Part shown: piece after piece, positions 18,560-28,004 of the stretch
Numbering within the stretch: the stretch's first letter is position 1
How the letters are laid out: each line of letters starts with the position of its first letter
Source of the DNA: Thioalkalivibrio sp. ALJ3
GTDB taxonomy: Bacteria; Pseudomonadota; Gammaproteobacteria; Ectothiorhodospirales; Ectothiorhodospiraceae
Reading direction: 5' to 3'
Assembly: GCF_000377205.1 (NCBI RefSeq)
Contig: NZ_KB897905.1
Span: forward strand, 802,586-866,585
Length of the DNA stretch: 64,000 nt
Notes under the pieces: model-generated
The model's input: the letters and a program-made list of their open reading frames with translations, nothing else
Databases searched by the model: none
What the model was told of the DNA's origin: nothing
Position numbers and translations under genes: made by a program

Positions 18560-19288
18560 ATGAGTGAGTCTGCCGATTCGACTTCCGGCGACAAGCCGTT
18601 CTACCGCCGTATCCGCAGTTTCGTGCGCCGCGAGGGCCGGCTGACGCCGGGGCAGCAGCGCGCGCTGGACGCGCTGCTGCCCCGCTTCGGGCTCGCACTG
18701 CCGGAGCCCGCGGCACCGCTGGACCTGACGGCCGTCTTCGGCCGCGAGGCGCCGGTTACGCTGGAGATCGGTTTTGGTGACGGCGAGAGCCTGGCCGAGC
18801 AGGCGGCGCAGAATCCGGAGCGCGATTACATCGGCACCGAGGTCCATCGTCCGGGGGTGGGGCACCTGCTGCGCGAGGTGGAACAGCGCAGCCTGACCAA
18901 CGTGCGCGTCTCCGATCACGATGCCGTGGAGCTTCTGGAACACTACATCTCGCCGGCGGCCCTGGATGGCGTGCAGGTGTATTTCCCCGACCCTTGGCAC
19001 AAGAAGCGCCACCACAAGCGCCGCCTGATCCAGCCACCGTTCGTGCGCCTGCTGGCCTCGCGCATGCGCCCGGGCGGGCGGTTGCACCTGGCGACCGACT
19101 GGGCCGAATACGCCGAGCACATGATGGCGGTAATGGGGGAATGCGCGCCGTGGTTCGAGCCGGACGGCCCGGTGCCGGCCCCGGGGCGGCCGCCGGAACG
19201 CCCGGTGACCAAATTCGAACGGCGCGGCGAGCGGCGCGGACACGCGGTCGCGGATCTGCTCTACCGGCGCACGGACGCCGAGGCCTGA
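18560..19288 (+). CDS. trmB: tRNA (guanine-46-N7)-methyltransferase TrmB
   Basis: This 242-residue protein has SAM motif I LEIGFGDGESLAEQA, GTEVHRPGVGHLL, and the diagnostic VYFPDPWHKKRHHKRRLIQPPF segment, then TDWAEYAEHMM and a C-terminal TKFERRGERRGHAVADLLY. It methylates G46 in the tRNA variable loop. The thiS-thiG-trmB order is common in gammaproteobacteria. Confidence 0.97.
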   Translation: MSESADSTSGDKPFYRRIRSFVRREGRLTPGQQRALDALLPRFGLALPEPAAPLDLTAVFGREAPVTLEIGFGDGESLAEQAAQNPERDYIGTEVHRPGVGHLLREVEQRSLTNVRVSDHDAVELLEHYISPAALDGVQVYFPDPWHKKRHHKRRLIQPPFVRLLASRMRPGGRLHLATDWAEYAEHMMAVMGECAPWFEPDGPVPAPGRPPERPVTKFERRGERRGHAVADLLYRRTDAEA

Positions 19289-19313
19289 CAGATTCAGAGC
19301 CTCCCGGGGCGAC

Positions 19314-20654
19314 TCAGGCCTCGCCCATCCACCAGGCGCTGACCGCGCCGGCCAGGCTCATCAGGGCGAGCACGAAGATCGCAAACTCGGTGCCCGCCAG
19401 TTGAGCCAGCAGCCCGAACAGCCCACCCACGAGCAGCAGCGCCCCGATTACGGTATTGCTGACCGCGGTGAACGCAGCGCGGGTCTTCTCGGTGGCCATG
19501 TCCACCAGATAGGTCTTGCGCCCCAGCCGCACGCCGGCATGGCTGACCCCCAGCAGGAAGAACAGCAGGGCAAAGACCACCCCGCCCGGCACCAGCGCCG
19601 AGTCGGTGTCCGCCGGCGCGAACCAGACACTCAGCGCGACCAGGATGCCGAGCCCGGCGGCCAGCAGGCCCGAAAGGATCAGCACCCAGCGAGCGGAACG
19701 ATCGGAAAGGCGTCCCCAGATCGGGGCGCTGACCGCCGAAGCCAGGCCGCTGGCGAGGATCAGCAGTCCCAGTGTGCCCAGATCACCCGAGGTCGCATCT
19801 TCCGCCAGCAGTACATAGAACGGCAGCGCCAGGGCCGTGCTCATCAGCAGCGCGCGGGTGAACACGAAATGCCCGAACGCCCGGTCGGTCCATAGCAGGC
19901 GCACCGAGGACAGCGCCTGGGTGATCGCGTTGCCGCCGCCCTCGGTGGAGCCCGGTGCCTCGTGCAGGCGGGTAAAGGTCGCGGCCGCCACCCACCAGGC
20001 GCCGGCGGAGGCGGCCAGCAGGGCGACGAACACGCCAATGCCGGCATCCTCCAGGTTCGCCAGGGTCAGATAGACCCCCAGCCCCAGTGTGAAGAAACCG
20101 GCCAGCGAGGCGGCATAGCCCATCACGGTGCCACGGCGCTGCTTGGCGATTGTCTTGCCGAGCACGTCCTTCGCGGCCACCGAGTTGATGCCGCGCGCCA
20201 GCGCGAACACGGCCAGCAGCCCGAGGATCGCCCAGCCCGCCGCTGCGCCCTCCAGGGTCAGGGCGACGATCGCCATCCCGGCGACCGCCAGTCCGGATAG
20301 GGCCGAGCCCAGGATCCAGAACCCCTTGCGGATGGCGCGGCGGCGAATGGAGGCGGCGACGAACAGCTGCGGGAGCAGCGACCCGGATTCGCGGATCGGG
20401 ACGAGGAAGCCGGCAAACGCGGCCGGGGCGCCCAGTGCCCCCAGTAGCCAGGCCAGCACCAGCCGCGCCGATGCCAGCTCGTCGCCGATCTTGCTAAGCG
20501 TGTTGGAGACCAGGTGGACGAAGAAGTTGACCGGCTGCGCGCGGCAGGCATCCTCCGGGATGTCCTTGCAGACGCGCGCGTCCTCGTCCCCGGCGATGGT
20601 CTCGTACAGGTGCAGGATCGGACGCGGCAGCTTTTCCGAAGCGGTCTCGGCCAT
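19314..20654 (-). CDS. Major facilitator superfamily transporter
   Basis: This 446-residue protein starts with about 60 hydrophilic residues (including EDARVCKDIPEDACRAQP), then has about 12 predicted membrane segments. The loop APIWGRLSDRSARWVLILSG resembles the MFS signature between TM2 and TM3 of the second half. The long cytoplasmic N-terminus with two cysteines is unusual. Substrate cannot be inferred; the neighbours (trmB, metA) are unrelated. It seems to be its own transcription unit. Confidence 0.8.
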   Translation of the reverse strand: MAETASEKLPRPILHLYETIAGDEDARVCKDIPEDACRAQPVNFFVHLVSNTLSKIGDELASARLVLAWLLGALGAPAAFAGFLVPIRESGSLLPQLFVAASIRRRAIRKGFWILGSALSGLAVAGMAIVALTLEGAAAGWAILGLLAVFALARGINSVAAKDVLGKTIAKQRRGTVMGYAASLAGFFTLGLGVYLTLANLEDAGIGVFVALLAASAGAWWVAAATFTRLHEAPGSTEGGGNAITQALSSVRLLWTDRAFGHFVFTRALLMSTALALPFYVLLAEDATSGDLGTLGLLILASGLASAVSAPIWGRLSDRSARWVLILSGLLAAGLGILVALSVWFAPADTDSALVPGGVVFALLFFLLGVSHAGVRLGRKTYLVDMATEKTRAAFTAVSNTVIGALLLVGGLFGLLAQLAGTEFAIFVLALMSLAGAVSAWWMGEA

Positions 20655-20789
20655 GGGTACCTTTGGTTACAGGAAGCCTCTCGTTATTGCGAGGCCCCGG
20701 GCGCAGCAATTGACGAAAACTGACGCGCGGGTGGAAGTCGGTGGCCCCGGGAGAGGTGACAGCCCGCTTGGCCCGCCTTCTCGGCTGCC

Positions 20790-21860
20790 TTAGCGCCGGC
20801 CGGCGAGCGGGTCGTTCGGGTCGACGCTGTCGCGAAACGGCTTGCGCCGGTCGAGGTTCGTCAACTGATAGACATTGCCCAGCCAGTTGTTCATCACCGC
20901 CAGCGCCGTGTCGTGCCAGGTGTTGTCCAGACGGTCGAGCAGCAGCGCCTCCGGCAGTGCCGGGATCTCGGTGCAGTGCTCGACCGCGACCTGCACATGC
21001 TCGCGGTGCTCGTCGAGGATCGCCGCCGCCTGTGGCAGCAGGTAGTTCTCCGGCAACGGCGGATAGCTTTCGCGCTCGCCCTGGATGTAGCGCACGACCT
21101 CGCGCTTGTACTCCTTGAGCAGGCTGATCGAGTCGTACTCAGGGTGGCCCTGGAAGAAGACCATGCGGAAACCATCCGGCGATGCACCCAGATGGATGCC
21201 GGACAGCTCGCTCTCCACCAGCACACGCAGGCCGTGGCGTTCGAATTGCTCGCGCGAGACATCGTTATAGCGCGAGTGTGGCACGTCGAAACGCGTGTTC
21301 ACGCCGGTGACCAGCGGGTGGCCGCGGTCCACCACGCGATGGGGGAACACGCCCCACAGCTTCTCGCCCATGTGCCGGCGATGCTCGCCGTAGCGGGCCT
21401 GCAGCACGGCGTGGGTAGCGAGGCAGGAACAAAGAGTGGACGTCACGTTGTCCCAGGCCCAGTCGACGACCTCCGCCAGGGGCTCCCAGAAGGGCTCCAG
21501 CGCCAGATCGGGCTGGGTCACGTTGGCCCCGGTGATGATCAGCGCGTCGAGGCCCTCCTTCTTCAGGTCCTCGAAGTCCTCGTAGTACTGCTTGATGTGG
21601 TCGCGCCCCTTTGGCCCGCGCTTGAGCTGCGGCAGGGTGAAGGGGTGGATGTAGAACTGCGCGATCTGGTTGCTCTCGCCGATCAGGCGGAAGAACTGGC
21701 GCTCGGTGGCCGCTAGGGCGGCGTCCGGCATCATGTTCAACAGCCCGATATGCAGCGCGCGGATCTCCTGCTGCTGAGCGAAGTCGCTGGGCAGTACGGT
21801 CTCGCCCTCGCTCTTCAGGCGGGCGAAGGTGGGCAGATCGGAGTGGGCAACGAGTGGCAT
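20790..21860 (-). CDS. metA: Homoserine O-acyltransferase, MetA family
   Basis: This 356-residue protein of the MetA class-I glutaminase-like fold has IGLLNMMPDAALAATERQFFRLIG near the start, DALIITGANV, and the catalytic Cys in LCSCLATHAVLQ. His/Glu are in FFQGHPEYDSISLLKEYKREV. It activates homoserine (succinyl or acetyl donor not decidable here) for methionine synthesis. Its ATG overlaps the TAA of the upstream ATPase gene by one base, so the two are co-translated. Confidence 0.93.
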   Translation of the reverse strand: MPLVAHSDLPTFARLKSEGETVLPSDFAQQQEIRALHIGLLNMMPDAALAATERQFFRLIGESNQIAQFYIHPFTLPQLKRGPKGRDHIKQYYEDFEDLKKEGLDALIITGANVTQPDLALEPFWEPLAEVVDWAWDNVTSTLCSCLATHAVLQARYGEHRRHMGEKLWGVFPHRVVDRGHPLVTGVNTRFDVPHSRYNDVSREQFERHGLRVLVESELSGIHLGASPDGFRMVFFQGHPEYDSISLLKEYKREVVRYIQGERESYPPLPENYLLPQAAAILDEHREHVQVAVEHCTEIPALPEALLLDRLDNTWHDTALAVMNNWLGNVYQLTNLDRRKPFRDSVDPNDPLAGRR

Positions 21861-22711
21861 TACAGTCGTGCCTCCCGTTCCAGCGCCATGCAGACCAGGT
21901 CGTCGAAGTCCGCGGCGTTGCGGACCTGCGCGAGTTCCGTGGTGCTGATGGTGTAACCGTGCGCCTCGGCGATCGCCTCGTAACGTGGCAGGCGTGCACG
22001 AAACAGGCGCGAGAACACCCAGCGCACGAAGGCGTCCGGGTCGATCTGGGCGACATAGTCCAGCCCCTCGTCGCGCATGTATTCGGCCAGTTGCTGGTCG
22101 AGGAACGCCTCGCGGTAGTACAGCGGTTTCGGATCGCGTTCCGCGCGCTCGATCAACTGGCGCTCGTCTTCGTCGGTCGCCTTGATGTAGAGGATCAACG
22201 TGTGCTCGGAGAGAGTCTCCAGCACGCCGGGGCTGTCCAGCTCGCAGACCGAGCCGCCGGCATCGTTGACGAAATGCGGATAGCCAAACAGCGTCTGCGC
22301 CTTGTGGATGAAGTCCGGCACGTCGAGCATCGCCTGCACCTCGGCCTCGTGGTGCAGGTTCTGGCGCCGCTTGAACTCGGTCAGGGGCAGACCGCCCAAC
22401 TCCGGGTTGCCGAGCTTGCCGAGAAAGCTCGCGACCGGGTGCAGGTTGTCCACCGTGATGTTGTTGATGATCTGGATCGAGTCCGAGCGCAGCAGGTCGC
22501 GCAGAAACGGAACGGCCATCGCCTGGGCCTTGATGTTGTCCAGGATCGGCTCGCTCAGGTAGCGCGTACCGATGCGGTAGTCACCCGAGTAGTGGAACCA
22601 TTCCTCGCGCCGGAGCATGTTGGACAGGCGCGTCTTGCCGACACCGGACATCCCCAGCAGGGTGATCCGGCGGTGGTCGAGTTGGCGATATTCCTCGGGC
22701 GTCAGGCGCAT
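21860..22711 (-). CDS. P-loop ATPase of unknown function, coupled to metA
   Basis: This 283-residue protein has a Walker A motif ITLLGMSGVGKTRLSNML (about 16-32) and a shikimate-kinase or uridine-kinase-like N-terminal look. Later it has NDAGGSVCELDSPGV and LILYIKATDEDE. The rest is not recognised. Translational coupling to metA (TAATG overlap) hints at a role near methionine synthesis or at simple genetic linkage. The GMSGVGKT loop is clear; function is unknown. Confidence 0.75.
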   Translation of the reverse strand: MRLTPEEYRQLDHRRITLLGMSGVGKTRLSNMLRREEWFHYSGDYRIGTRYLSEPILDNIKAQAMAVPFLRDLLRSDSIQIINNITVDNLHPVASFLGKLGNPELGGLPLTEFKRRQNLHHEAEVQAMLDVPDFIHKAQTLFGYPHFVNDAGGSVCELDSPGVLETLSEHTLILYIKATDEDERQLIERAERDPKPLYYREAFLDQQLAEYMRDEGLDYVAQIDPDAFVRWVFSRLFRARLPRYEAIAEAHGYTISTTELAQVRNAADFDDLVCMALEREARL

Positions 22712-22724
22712 GTCTGGGCTTCGG

Positions 22725-22871
22725 TTAACGTCGCAGGATGAACAGGATACCTGCGATCACGGCCAGACCGCTGATCACATAGTGGTCGTACTGAAACTGA
22801 AGGCCCAGCAGGCCGCGCAGGCCGAACAGGATCAGCCACGCGCCCAGCAGAATGTTTCCTAGCATGCGCAT
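22725..22871 (-). CDS. Small hydrophobic membrane protein (48 residues)
   Basis: A short gene reads MRMLGNILLGAWLILFGLRG then a hydrophilic FQYDHY turn and a second hydrophobic run (VISGLAVIAGILFIL) ending in RR. Two membrane segments in a hairpin with a positive C-terminus give a plausible real protein. It fills the gap between the isochorismatase-like and ATPase genes, all on the minus strand. An in-frame ATG at 22865 is an alternative start. No function is known. Confidence 0.65.
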   Translation of the reverse strand: MRMLGNILLGAWLILFGLRGLLGLQFQYDHYVISGLAVIAGILFILRR

Positions 22872-22895
22872 CCCTGCGTTTCTCCCTGTTATTGG

Positions 22896-23459
22896 TTAGC
22901 GGATCAGTTGGCTGAGCTCGCGGAACTGTGGGTCGGCCGCGTCGCGCAGCCACTCGAACAGCACCGATTCGTGGTTGGTGATGATCGCGCCCGCCGCGCG
23001 CAGGCGCTCCAGTCCGTTGCGTTTGCGCGTCGCGTCACGCGAGCAGACGCCGTCCTCGACGACGAATACGGTAACACCTGCGTCCAGCAGTTCCAGCGCG
23101 GTCTGTGTGACGCAGATATGCGCTTCGGCCCCGGTCAGGATGACCTGGTCGCCGCCGGTCAGGCGCGCGTGCAGGTCATCTTCTGCACAGCAGGAGAAGG
23201 CCGTCTTGTCGGTCAGTATGCCGTGGCCGTCCAGCGCCTGCTGCAGACTCGCGGCGACCTCGCCCAGCCCCTTCGGATACTGGCGCGAGACTTCGATCGG
23301 GATTTCCAGCTTGCGCGCGGCCTCGACGAGCCGAGCTGTGTGGCGTTCCACTGCCTCGCGCTCGTTGTCCGGCATCGCCGCTAGCAGCCGCTCCTGCAGG
23401 TCGATCAGGACCAGGCGGGAACGGGCACGGTCGCAGCGGGCGCGTGGATCGGCCGTCAT
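22896..23459 (-). CDS. Isochorismatase-family hydrolase
   Basis: This 187-residue cysteine hydrolase has the family triad: Asp20 (LVLIDLQERLL), Lys85 (ILTDKTAFSC) and Cys116 (GAEAHICVTQTALELLDAG). Substrate is unknown; the clade resembles YcaC-like and nicotinamidase-related hydrolases. Its ATG overlaps the tolC stop (ATGA), so it is translated from the tolC message, an arrangement that may be only local. Confidence 0.9.
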   Translation of the reverse strand: MTADPRARCDRARSRLVLIDLQERLLAAMPDNEREAVERHTARLVEAARKLEIPIEVSRQYPKGLGEVAASLQQALDGHGILTDKTAFSCCAEDDLHARLTGGDQVILTGAEAHICVTQTALELLDAGVTVFVVEDGVCSRDATRKRNGLERLRAAGAIITNHESVLFEWLRDAADPQFRELSQLIR

Positions 23460-24808
23460 CGCTCCAGCAACTGGTTGATCGATTCCAGGTCCGCGACACT
23501 GAGGCGGCCCGCGGCGCGCTGAAGGCGCAGGGAGTCGGTGAGGAATCCGTAGCGCGCCTCGGCGTAGTCCCGCTCGGCGCGGAACACCTCGCGCAGGGCC
23601 AGCAGCACGTCGACCTGCGTGCGCGTACCAACCTCGAACCCGGCCTCGGCCGCTTCAAAGGCGGACTGGGTAGAGATCAGCGCCTGTTCCAGGGCGCGCA
23701 CGCGCGAGCTGTTGGCGATGACCGACAGGTAGGCGTTACGGGTGTCCTGCGTCGTACGGCGTTCCACCAACGACTGGCTTTCCTGTGCGGCCTGGAAGTC
23801 CTCGCGGGCCTGTCGTGTGAGTGCGTTTACACGCCCGCCCGAGTAGAGGGGGAACTCCAGGCGCACTCCCACTTGTGCCTCGGTTCCCTCGTTGAAGAAC
23901 GGGCCCACACCCTGCTGAGTTGTGCCACCGTCATCGATGCCGTGGAAGCGGTTTTCGCTGACCGATGCGTTGAGGTTCAGCCTTGGGTAGCCCTCGGCGC
24001 GCTGACGATCGATCTGCTCGCGGGCCGTCTCCGTGGTCAAGCGCTGGGCGGCCAGTTCCAGGTTGTTCTCCAGCGCGATATCCACCCAGGCTTGGGGGTC
24101 GGCCGGGTCCGGCGGGGTCAGCTCGGCATCCTCGCGCAGGATGTCGAGCTCGTCCCAGTAGGTGTTCGTGATCACCGCGAGCTGTTCGCGCGCCACATCC
24201 AGCTGATTTTCGGCGGCGATGCGCTCGGCCTCGGCAATGTCGCGCTGGGCCTGGGCCTCTTTCACGTCGGTGCTGGCGATAAGGCCCACCTCGAAGCGGC
24301 GTTCGGTCTGTTCCAGTTGTTGACCAATGGCCTCGAGCTCCGCCTCGCGAAAGGCCAGCGTCTCCTGCGCGATCAATACATCGAAATAGGCTTCGGATAC
24401 CCGCAGGATCAGGTCCTGGCGGGCCGCGTCCAGCTCGGCCTCCGCCCGCGCAATCTCGAGATCCGCCTGTGCCAGCTCAATGTAGTTGCGCCGGTCGTAG
24501 AGGCTCTGCACCAGGGAGACGCCAAAGCTTGTCTGGCGTCCGTCGAAACTGTCCTGGCCACGATAGTCGTTGTAGAAGGCACCGGCCTCGGCATCGCCGG
24601 TGATCTGCGGCCGGAACGCGGAGCGGGCAAGCGGGCGGCGCTCCAGAATGCTGCGATACTCGGCTTTGGCTGCACGCAGCTCGGCGTCCTCGGTGGCGGC
24701 GCGTTCGTAGACCTCAAGCAGGCTGGCGGCAGGGGCAGGGCTCGCCACCAGCAGGGCAATGCCGGCGACAGCCAGCACGGAAGAGATGCGTTTGACGGAC
24801 CAGTTCAT
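23456..24808 (-). CDS. tolC: TolC-family outer-membrane efflux protein
   Basis: This 450-residue protein has a signal peptide (MNWSVKRISSVLAVAGIALL..., cut near SPAPA-A) and two TolC repeats: coiled-coil helices (IARAEAELDAARQDLILRVSEAYFDVL and its C-terminal counterpart DTRNAYLSVIANSSRVRAL) and beta strands (TSFGVSLVQSLYDRRN and AQVGVRLEFPLYSGGRVN). It forms the trimeric exit duct for type I secretion and RND pumps. ATG at 24808 is chosen because it starts the signal peptide. It is downstream of a Pcm-like gene. Confidence 0.93.
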   Translation of the reverse strand: MNWSVKRISSVLAVAGIALLVASPAPAASLLEVYERAATEDAELRAAKAEYRSILERRPLARSAFRPQITGDAEAGAFYNDYRGQDSFDGRQTSFGVSLVQSLYDRRNYIELAQADLEIARAEAELDAARQDLILRVSEAYFDVLIAQETLAFREAELEAIGQQLEQTERRFEVGLIASTDVKEAQAQRDIAEAERIAAENQLDVAREQLAVITNTYWDELDILREDAELTPPDPADPQAWVDIALENNLELAAQRLTTETAREQIDRQRAEGYPRLNLNASVSENRFHGIDDGGTTQQGVGPFFNEGTEAQVGVRLEFPLYSGGRVNALTRQAREDFQAAQESQSLVERRTTQDTRNAYLSVIANSSRVRALEQALISTQSAFEAAEAGFEVGTRTQVDVLLALREVFRAERDYAEARYGFLTDSLRLQRAAGRLSVADLESINQLLER

Positions 24809-24847
24809 CGGCGCGGTTTCCTGAGCGGACAGGGAAAGCCCCATCGT

Positions 24848-24889
24848 AGGGAAACGCCAATCAATGTGCACGCGGATCGGCGTTTCCGT
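24848..24889. repeat. Degenerate MITE-end-like hairpin upstream of tolC
   Basis: AGGGAAACGCCAATCAATGT at 24848 matches the outer end of the 28005 and 62573 elements apart from a few bases. Together with the stem GGAAACGCC (24850-24858)/GGCGTTTCC (24879-24887) it forms a hairpin between tolC and the Pcm-like gene. It looks like a decayed remnant of that repeat family. Confidence 0.45.
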
Positions 24890-24926
24890 GATGAAAGCCC
24901 AGCAGGTGAGCCCCGAAGCAGGGGGT

Positions 24927-25583
24927 TCAGAACTCGAAGGCGGGCTTCGGTTCGAAACCGACCAGCGGCTTTACGCGGGTTTCGAACAGGACGTCGTGGC
25001 GGACGCTGTCCTCGGTGGTGCGGGTGATCAGGTTGGCCTGCATGATCGGGCCGTCACCCATAATTACGAATAGCCGGCCACCGAGGGTCAGATAGCGCTC
25101 GAGGAAGTCGTTGTAGTCGGTCATCGCGCCGGTCAGCACGATCACATCATAGCGCTCGCGCGGAGGTGCCCACTCAGGGGTCACAGTGGCGGTGCGCAGG
25201 CTGGAGTTCTCCAGACCCAGGTCGACCAGTGTGTTGCGGGCATTCAGGCGTAACTCGTCGACGCGCTCGATGGATTCGACGTGCGCGGCCAGACGCGCCA
25301 GGCAGGCGGTGACATAGCCGGATCCGGTGCCGATCTCCAGCACCGTCTCGGTCGGTTGTGCCGCGACAGCCTGCAACAGCCGTCCGATTACTACGGGTGG
25401 CAGGGTGTGCGCGCCGTGGCCCAGCGGGATCTCGGAATCCGCGTACGCCAGGGCCTTGTAGGCGTCTGGCATGAAACGCTCGCGCGGGAGCGTCTCCATC
25501 ACGTCCAGCACGCGCATGTCCAGCACCTCCCAGGGGCGGACCTGCTGTTCGACCATGTTCAACCGGGCCTTGGCGAAATCCAT
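24927..25583 (-). CDS. Protein-L-isoaspartate O-methyltransferase family protein
   Basis: This 218-residue protein opens MDFAKARLNMVEQQVRPWEV, has FMPDAYKALAYADSEIPLGHGAHTLPPVVIGRLLQAV and SAM motif I VLEIGTGSGYVTACLARLA. This is the Pcm-like subgroup that precedes tolC in many gammaproteobacteria rather than canonical Pcm. Repair of isoaspartyl residues is therefore possible but not certain. The ATG at 25583 is preferred; the long upstream frame overlaps cca in the wrong composition. Confidence 0.88.
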   Translation of the reverse strand: MDFAKARLNMVEQQVRPWEVLDMRVLDVMETLPRERFMPDAYKALAYADSEIPLGHGAHTLPPVVIGRLLQAVAAQPTETVLEIGTGSGYVTACLARLAAHVESIERVDELRLNARNTLVDLGLENSSLRTATVTPEWAPPRERYDVIVLTGAMTDYNDFLERYLTLGGRLFVIMGDGPIMQANLITRTTEDSVRHDVLFETRVKPLVGFEPKPAFEF

Positions 25584-25648
25584 CGCGGTGTCCTCGAGTA
25601 CATCAATAGCCGCGAAAGAGTACGTTCGCGCGCTCGTCCAGGCAAGTT

Positions 25649-25718
25649 GTAGGAGGCCAGCCCTCTGGCCGATGGGATGTTGATCAGGCCCCATTCGGCC
25701 AGAGGGCTGGCCTCCTAC
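25649..25718. repeat. Large REP-like palindrome at the end of cca
   Basis: Two 24-bp perfectly complementary arms (25649-25672 and 25695-25718) starting GTAGGAGGCCAGCCC flank a 22-nt loop. The outer GTAGGAG is the hallmark of REP/BIME sequences mobilised by RAYT transposases. The TAG of the right arm supplies the stop codon of cca (25715-25717). It probably terminates the cca transcript. Confidence 0.7.
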
Positions 25719-26947
25719 GGGTTCGGGGCGGTGTGCAGGGCATCCTCGATCGCCCGGATACGTTCGCGCTCCAGGGCCTCGCCAAGGGCCTTGCCCTTGT
25801 GTCCTTCGGCCATCAGGGGCTGTATGTCGACCCCCTGTGCGGCGGCCACGGCGCGGCGTACTGCATTGGCCTGCGGATAGGGCTTGTCCTCCCAGCCGGT
25901 GCGGCCGCGAAAATCCGCCTCCACCGCGAGCAGGAAGGGCTCGACGTTCTCCGGCCGACGCAGGGCATCCAGTCCGTCCACCAGTTTCATCACCGTCTTC
26001 GGGCGCAGGTCGAAGACCCGGTGCACCAGTCCGTGGTAGCGCGCGACCCGTACTGCCAGATCGCGGTAGCGGTTGGGGATGCGCAGGCGCTCGGCCAGCG
26101 CGCGGATCAGCACGACCCCGCGCTCCTCGTGGCCGTGGTGGCTGGGCAGGATCTCGGGGTCGGTATTGCCCTTGCCGAGGTCGTGGACCAGCGCGGCGAA
26201 GCGGACCTCCGGGGCCTCGGACAGGCGGGTGGCCTGGTCCAGCACCATCAGGGTATGCACGCCGGTGTCGATCTCCGGGTGATAGCGCGCCGGCTGCGGG
26301 ACACCAAACAGGCATTCGACCTCGGGAAACAGTCGGCCCAGCGCCCCGGCCTCGCGCAGTACCTCGATGAAGCGGCGTGGGGCGGGGCTTTTCAGGGCCT
26401 TTTCGCACTCGGCCCAGACCCGTTCGGGTACCAGCGCATCGACCTCCCCGGAGGTGACCAGCTCGCGCATCAGCTCCCGCGTGTCGTCGGCGACCCGAAA
26501 ACCCCACGGCTCCAGCTGCGCGGCAAAGCGCGCCACGCGCAGCAGCCGCACGGGGTCCTCGGAAAAAGCGGGGGAGACATGGCGCAGCAGGCGTGCCTTC
26601 AGGTCGGCCTGCCCGTTGTAGGGGTCGATCAGGTGGCCGTCGGTGTCCTCCGCCATCGCGTTAATGGTGAGGTCACGGCGCTCGAGGTCGTCTTCCAGCG
26701 GGACCTCGGGCGAGGCGTTGAACTGGAAACCGTGGTAGCCGCGCGCGGTCTTGCGCTCGGTGCGCGCCAGCGCGTATTCCTCGTGCGTATCGGGGTGCAG
26801 AAAGACCGGGAAGTCGCGTCCCACCGGGCGGAAACCGGCGGCCTCCATCGCCTCCGGCGTGGCGCCGACCACCACGTAGTCGCGTTCGTGCACCGGGCGC
26901 CCCAGCAGCCGGTCGCGCACCGCGCCCCCGACGAGATAGGTCTGCAT
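25715..26947 (-). CDS. cca: Multifunctional CCA tRNA nucleotidyltransferase
   Basis: This 410-residue protein has class II nucleotidyltransferase motifs [23 protein letters not shown] and [12 protein letters not shown], and ends with an HD domain ([17 protein letters not shown]). The HD part gives the phosphodiesterase/phosphatase activity typical of the long gammaproteobacterial enzyme. It adds or repairs tRNA CCA ends. The TAG stop lies inside a REP-like palindrome. ATG at 26947 gives the canonical [12 protein letters not shown] start. Confidence 0.96.
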   Translation of the reverse strand: MQTYLVGGAVRDRLLGRPVHERDYVVVGATPEAMEAAGFRPVGRDFPVFLHPDTHEEYALARTERKTARGYHGFQFNASPEVPLEDDLERRDLTINAMAEDTDGHLIDPYNGQADLKARLLRHVSPAFSEDPVRLLRVARFAAQLEPWGFRVADDTRELMRELVTSGEVDALVPERVWAECEKALKSPAPRRFIEVLREAGALGRLFPEVECLFGVPQPARYHPEIDTGVHTLMVLDQATRLSEAPEVRFAALVHDLGKGNTDPEILPSHHGHEERGVVLIRALAERLRIPNRYRDLAVRVARYHGLVHRVFDLRPKTVMKLVDGLDALRRPENVEPFLLAVEADFRGRTGWEDKPYPQANAVRRAVAAAQGVDIQPLMAEGHKGKALGEALERERIRAIEDALHTAPNP

Positions 26948-26963
26948 GGCGCTCGCGCGGCCG

Positions 26964-27926
26964 CTAGCCGCGATCGACCTCGCGCGTATGGGTACGCAGG
27001 GCCTGCTTGCGCGCCTCGAGGCCGCCACCGAGATACTCCGGTGCGATCGACTCGAGCCGTGTCGGGCAGGGCAGGCGGGAATCGCCTTCGCAGACGCTGT
27101 CGATGGTCAGCGAGGCGAAGTTGTCACGCGACAGCGGCTTGCCGGGCACGAACTCGAACACGCTGGCCTGCAGTTTGCCGGCCCAGTCGGGCAGCGCGAT
27201 GACCGGGCGGCGATGGCCGATCAGACGGCCGACATAGCGCACCAGTTCTTCCAGGCTGTAGGTCTGCGGGCCGCATAGCTCAAAGCCCTCGCCGAAGGTC
27301 TCGGGGTTGTCCAGGGCATCCACGAAATGCTCGGCGACGTCGCCCACGTAGACGGGCGCGAATTTCGCATCCGCGCGCGCCAGCGGCATGACCGGCGAGA
27401 TCTTCAGCAGGGTAGCGAAGCGGTTCAGGAGGGAGTCATCGCGTCCGAAGATCACCGAGGGGCGAAACACCGTGACCGGGAAGGCCTCGCAGGCGAGCGC
27501 CAGCTGTTCCGCCTCGCCCTTGGTCCGCAGGTAGTGGCTCGGCGGATTCTCCATGTCGGCGTTCAGCGCGCTCATCTGCAGGAAGCGGCGGACCCCGCAG
27601 CTTTCGGCGGCCGCCAGAGCCTTTTGTGTCAGCTCCACATGTGCGGCGCGAAAGCCGGAGCCGTTGCGTCCGCGCTCGTTCAGGATGCCGACGAGGTTGA
27701 TCACCGCGTCTTGTCCGGCGAAGACGCGTTCCAGCGTGGCCGGGTCGTGGGCGCTGCCCTCGATCAGATCGACCTCGGGGTTCACCAGCAGGTCACGGTG
27801 GCGGTGCGGGCGGCGCGACAGTACGCGCACGCGGATACCGCGGTCGATCAGGCGGCGGATGATCTGATGGCCGACAAAGCCGGTGCCGCCGAGCAGGCAG
27901 ACAGAGCGAATCGAATCAATCGACAT
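26964..27926 (-). CDS. NAD(P)-binding protein of the NDUFA9-like (complex I subunit) family
   Basis: This 320-residue Rossmann protein starts with [22 protein letters not shown] (GxxGxxG), then [45 protein letters not shown] (the SxxY/K-like segment) and [18 protein letters not shown], typical of the atypical short-chain reductase family that includes eukaryotic NDUFA9. Bacterial members are likely NAD(P)H-dependent oxidoreductases with unknown substrate. It lies 16 bp upstream of cca on the same strand. Confidence 0.85.
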   Translation of the reverse strand: MSIDSIRSVCLLGGTGFVGHQIIRRLIDRGIRVRVLSRRPHRHRDLLVNPEVDLIEGSAHDPATLERVFAGQDAVINLVGILNERGRNGSGFRAAHVELTQKALAAAESCGVRRFLQMSALNADMENPPSHYLRTKGEAEQLALACEAFPVTVFRPSVIFGRDDSLLNRFATLLKISPVMPLARADAKFAPVYVGDVAEHFVDALDNPETFGEGFELCGPQTYSLEELVRYVGRLIGHRRPVIALPDWAGKLQASVFEFVPGKPLSRDNFASLTIDSVCEGDSRLPCPTRLESIAPEYLGGGLEARKQALRTHTREVDRG

Positions 27927-28004
27927 GGTCCCAAGGTCCTTCCGAAAGCCAGTGGGGGTGGTCTTATACTCGGGTGACTGTCAATCTTCAAACCGGGTTC
28001 CGTC

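Noticed and set aside
24927..26507. One 526-codon ORF covering the Pcm-like gene and part of cca
   Set aside because: Only the last 218 codons match a family; the upstream part is Arg/Gly/Pro-rich, overlaps cca in another frame and spans a REP palindrome.
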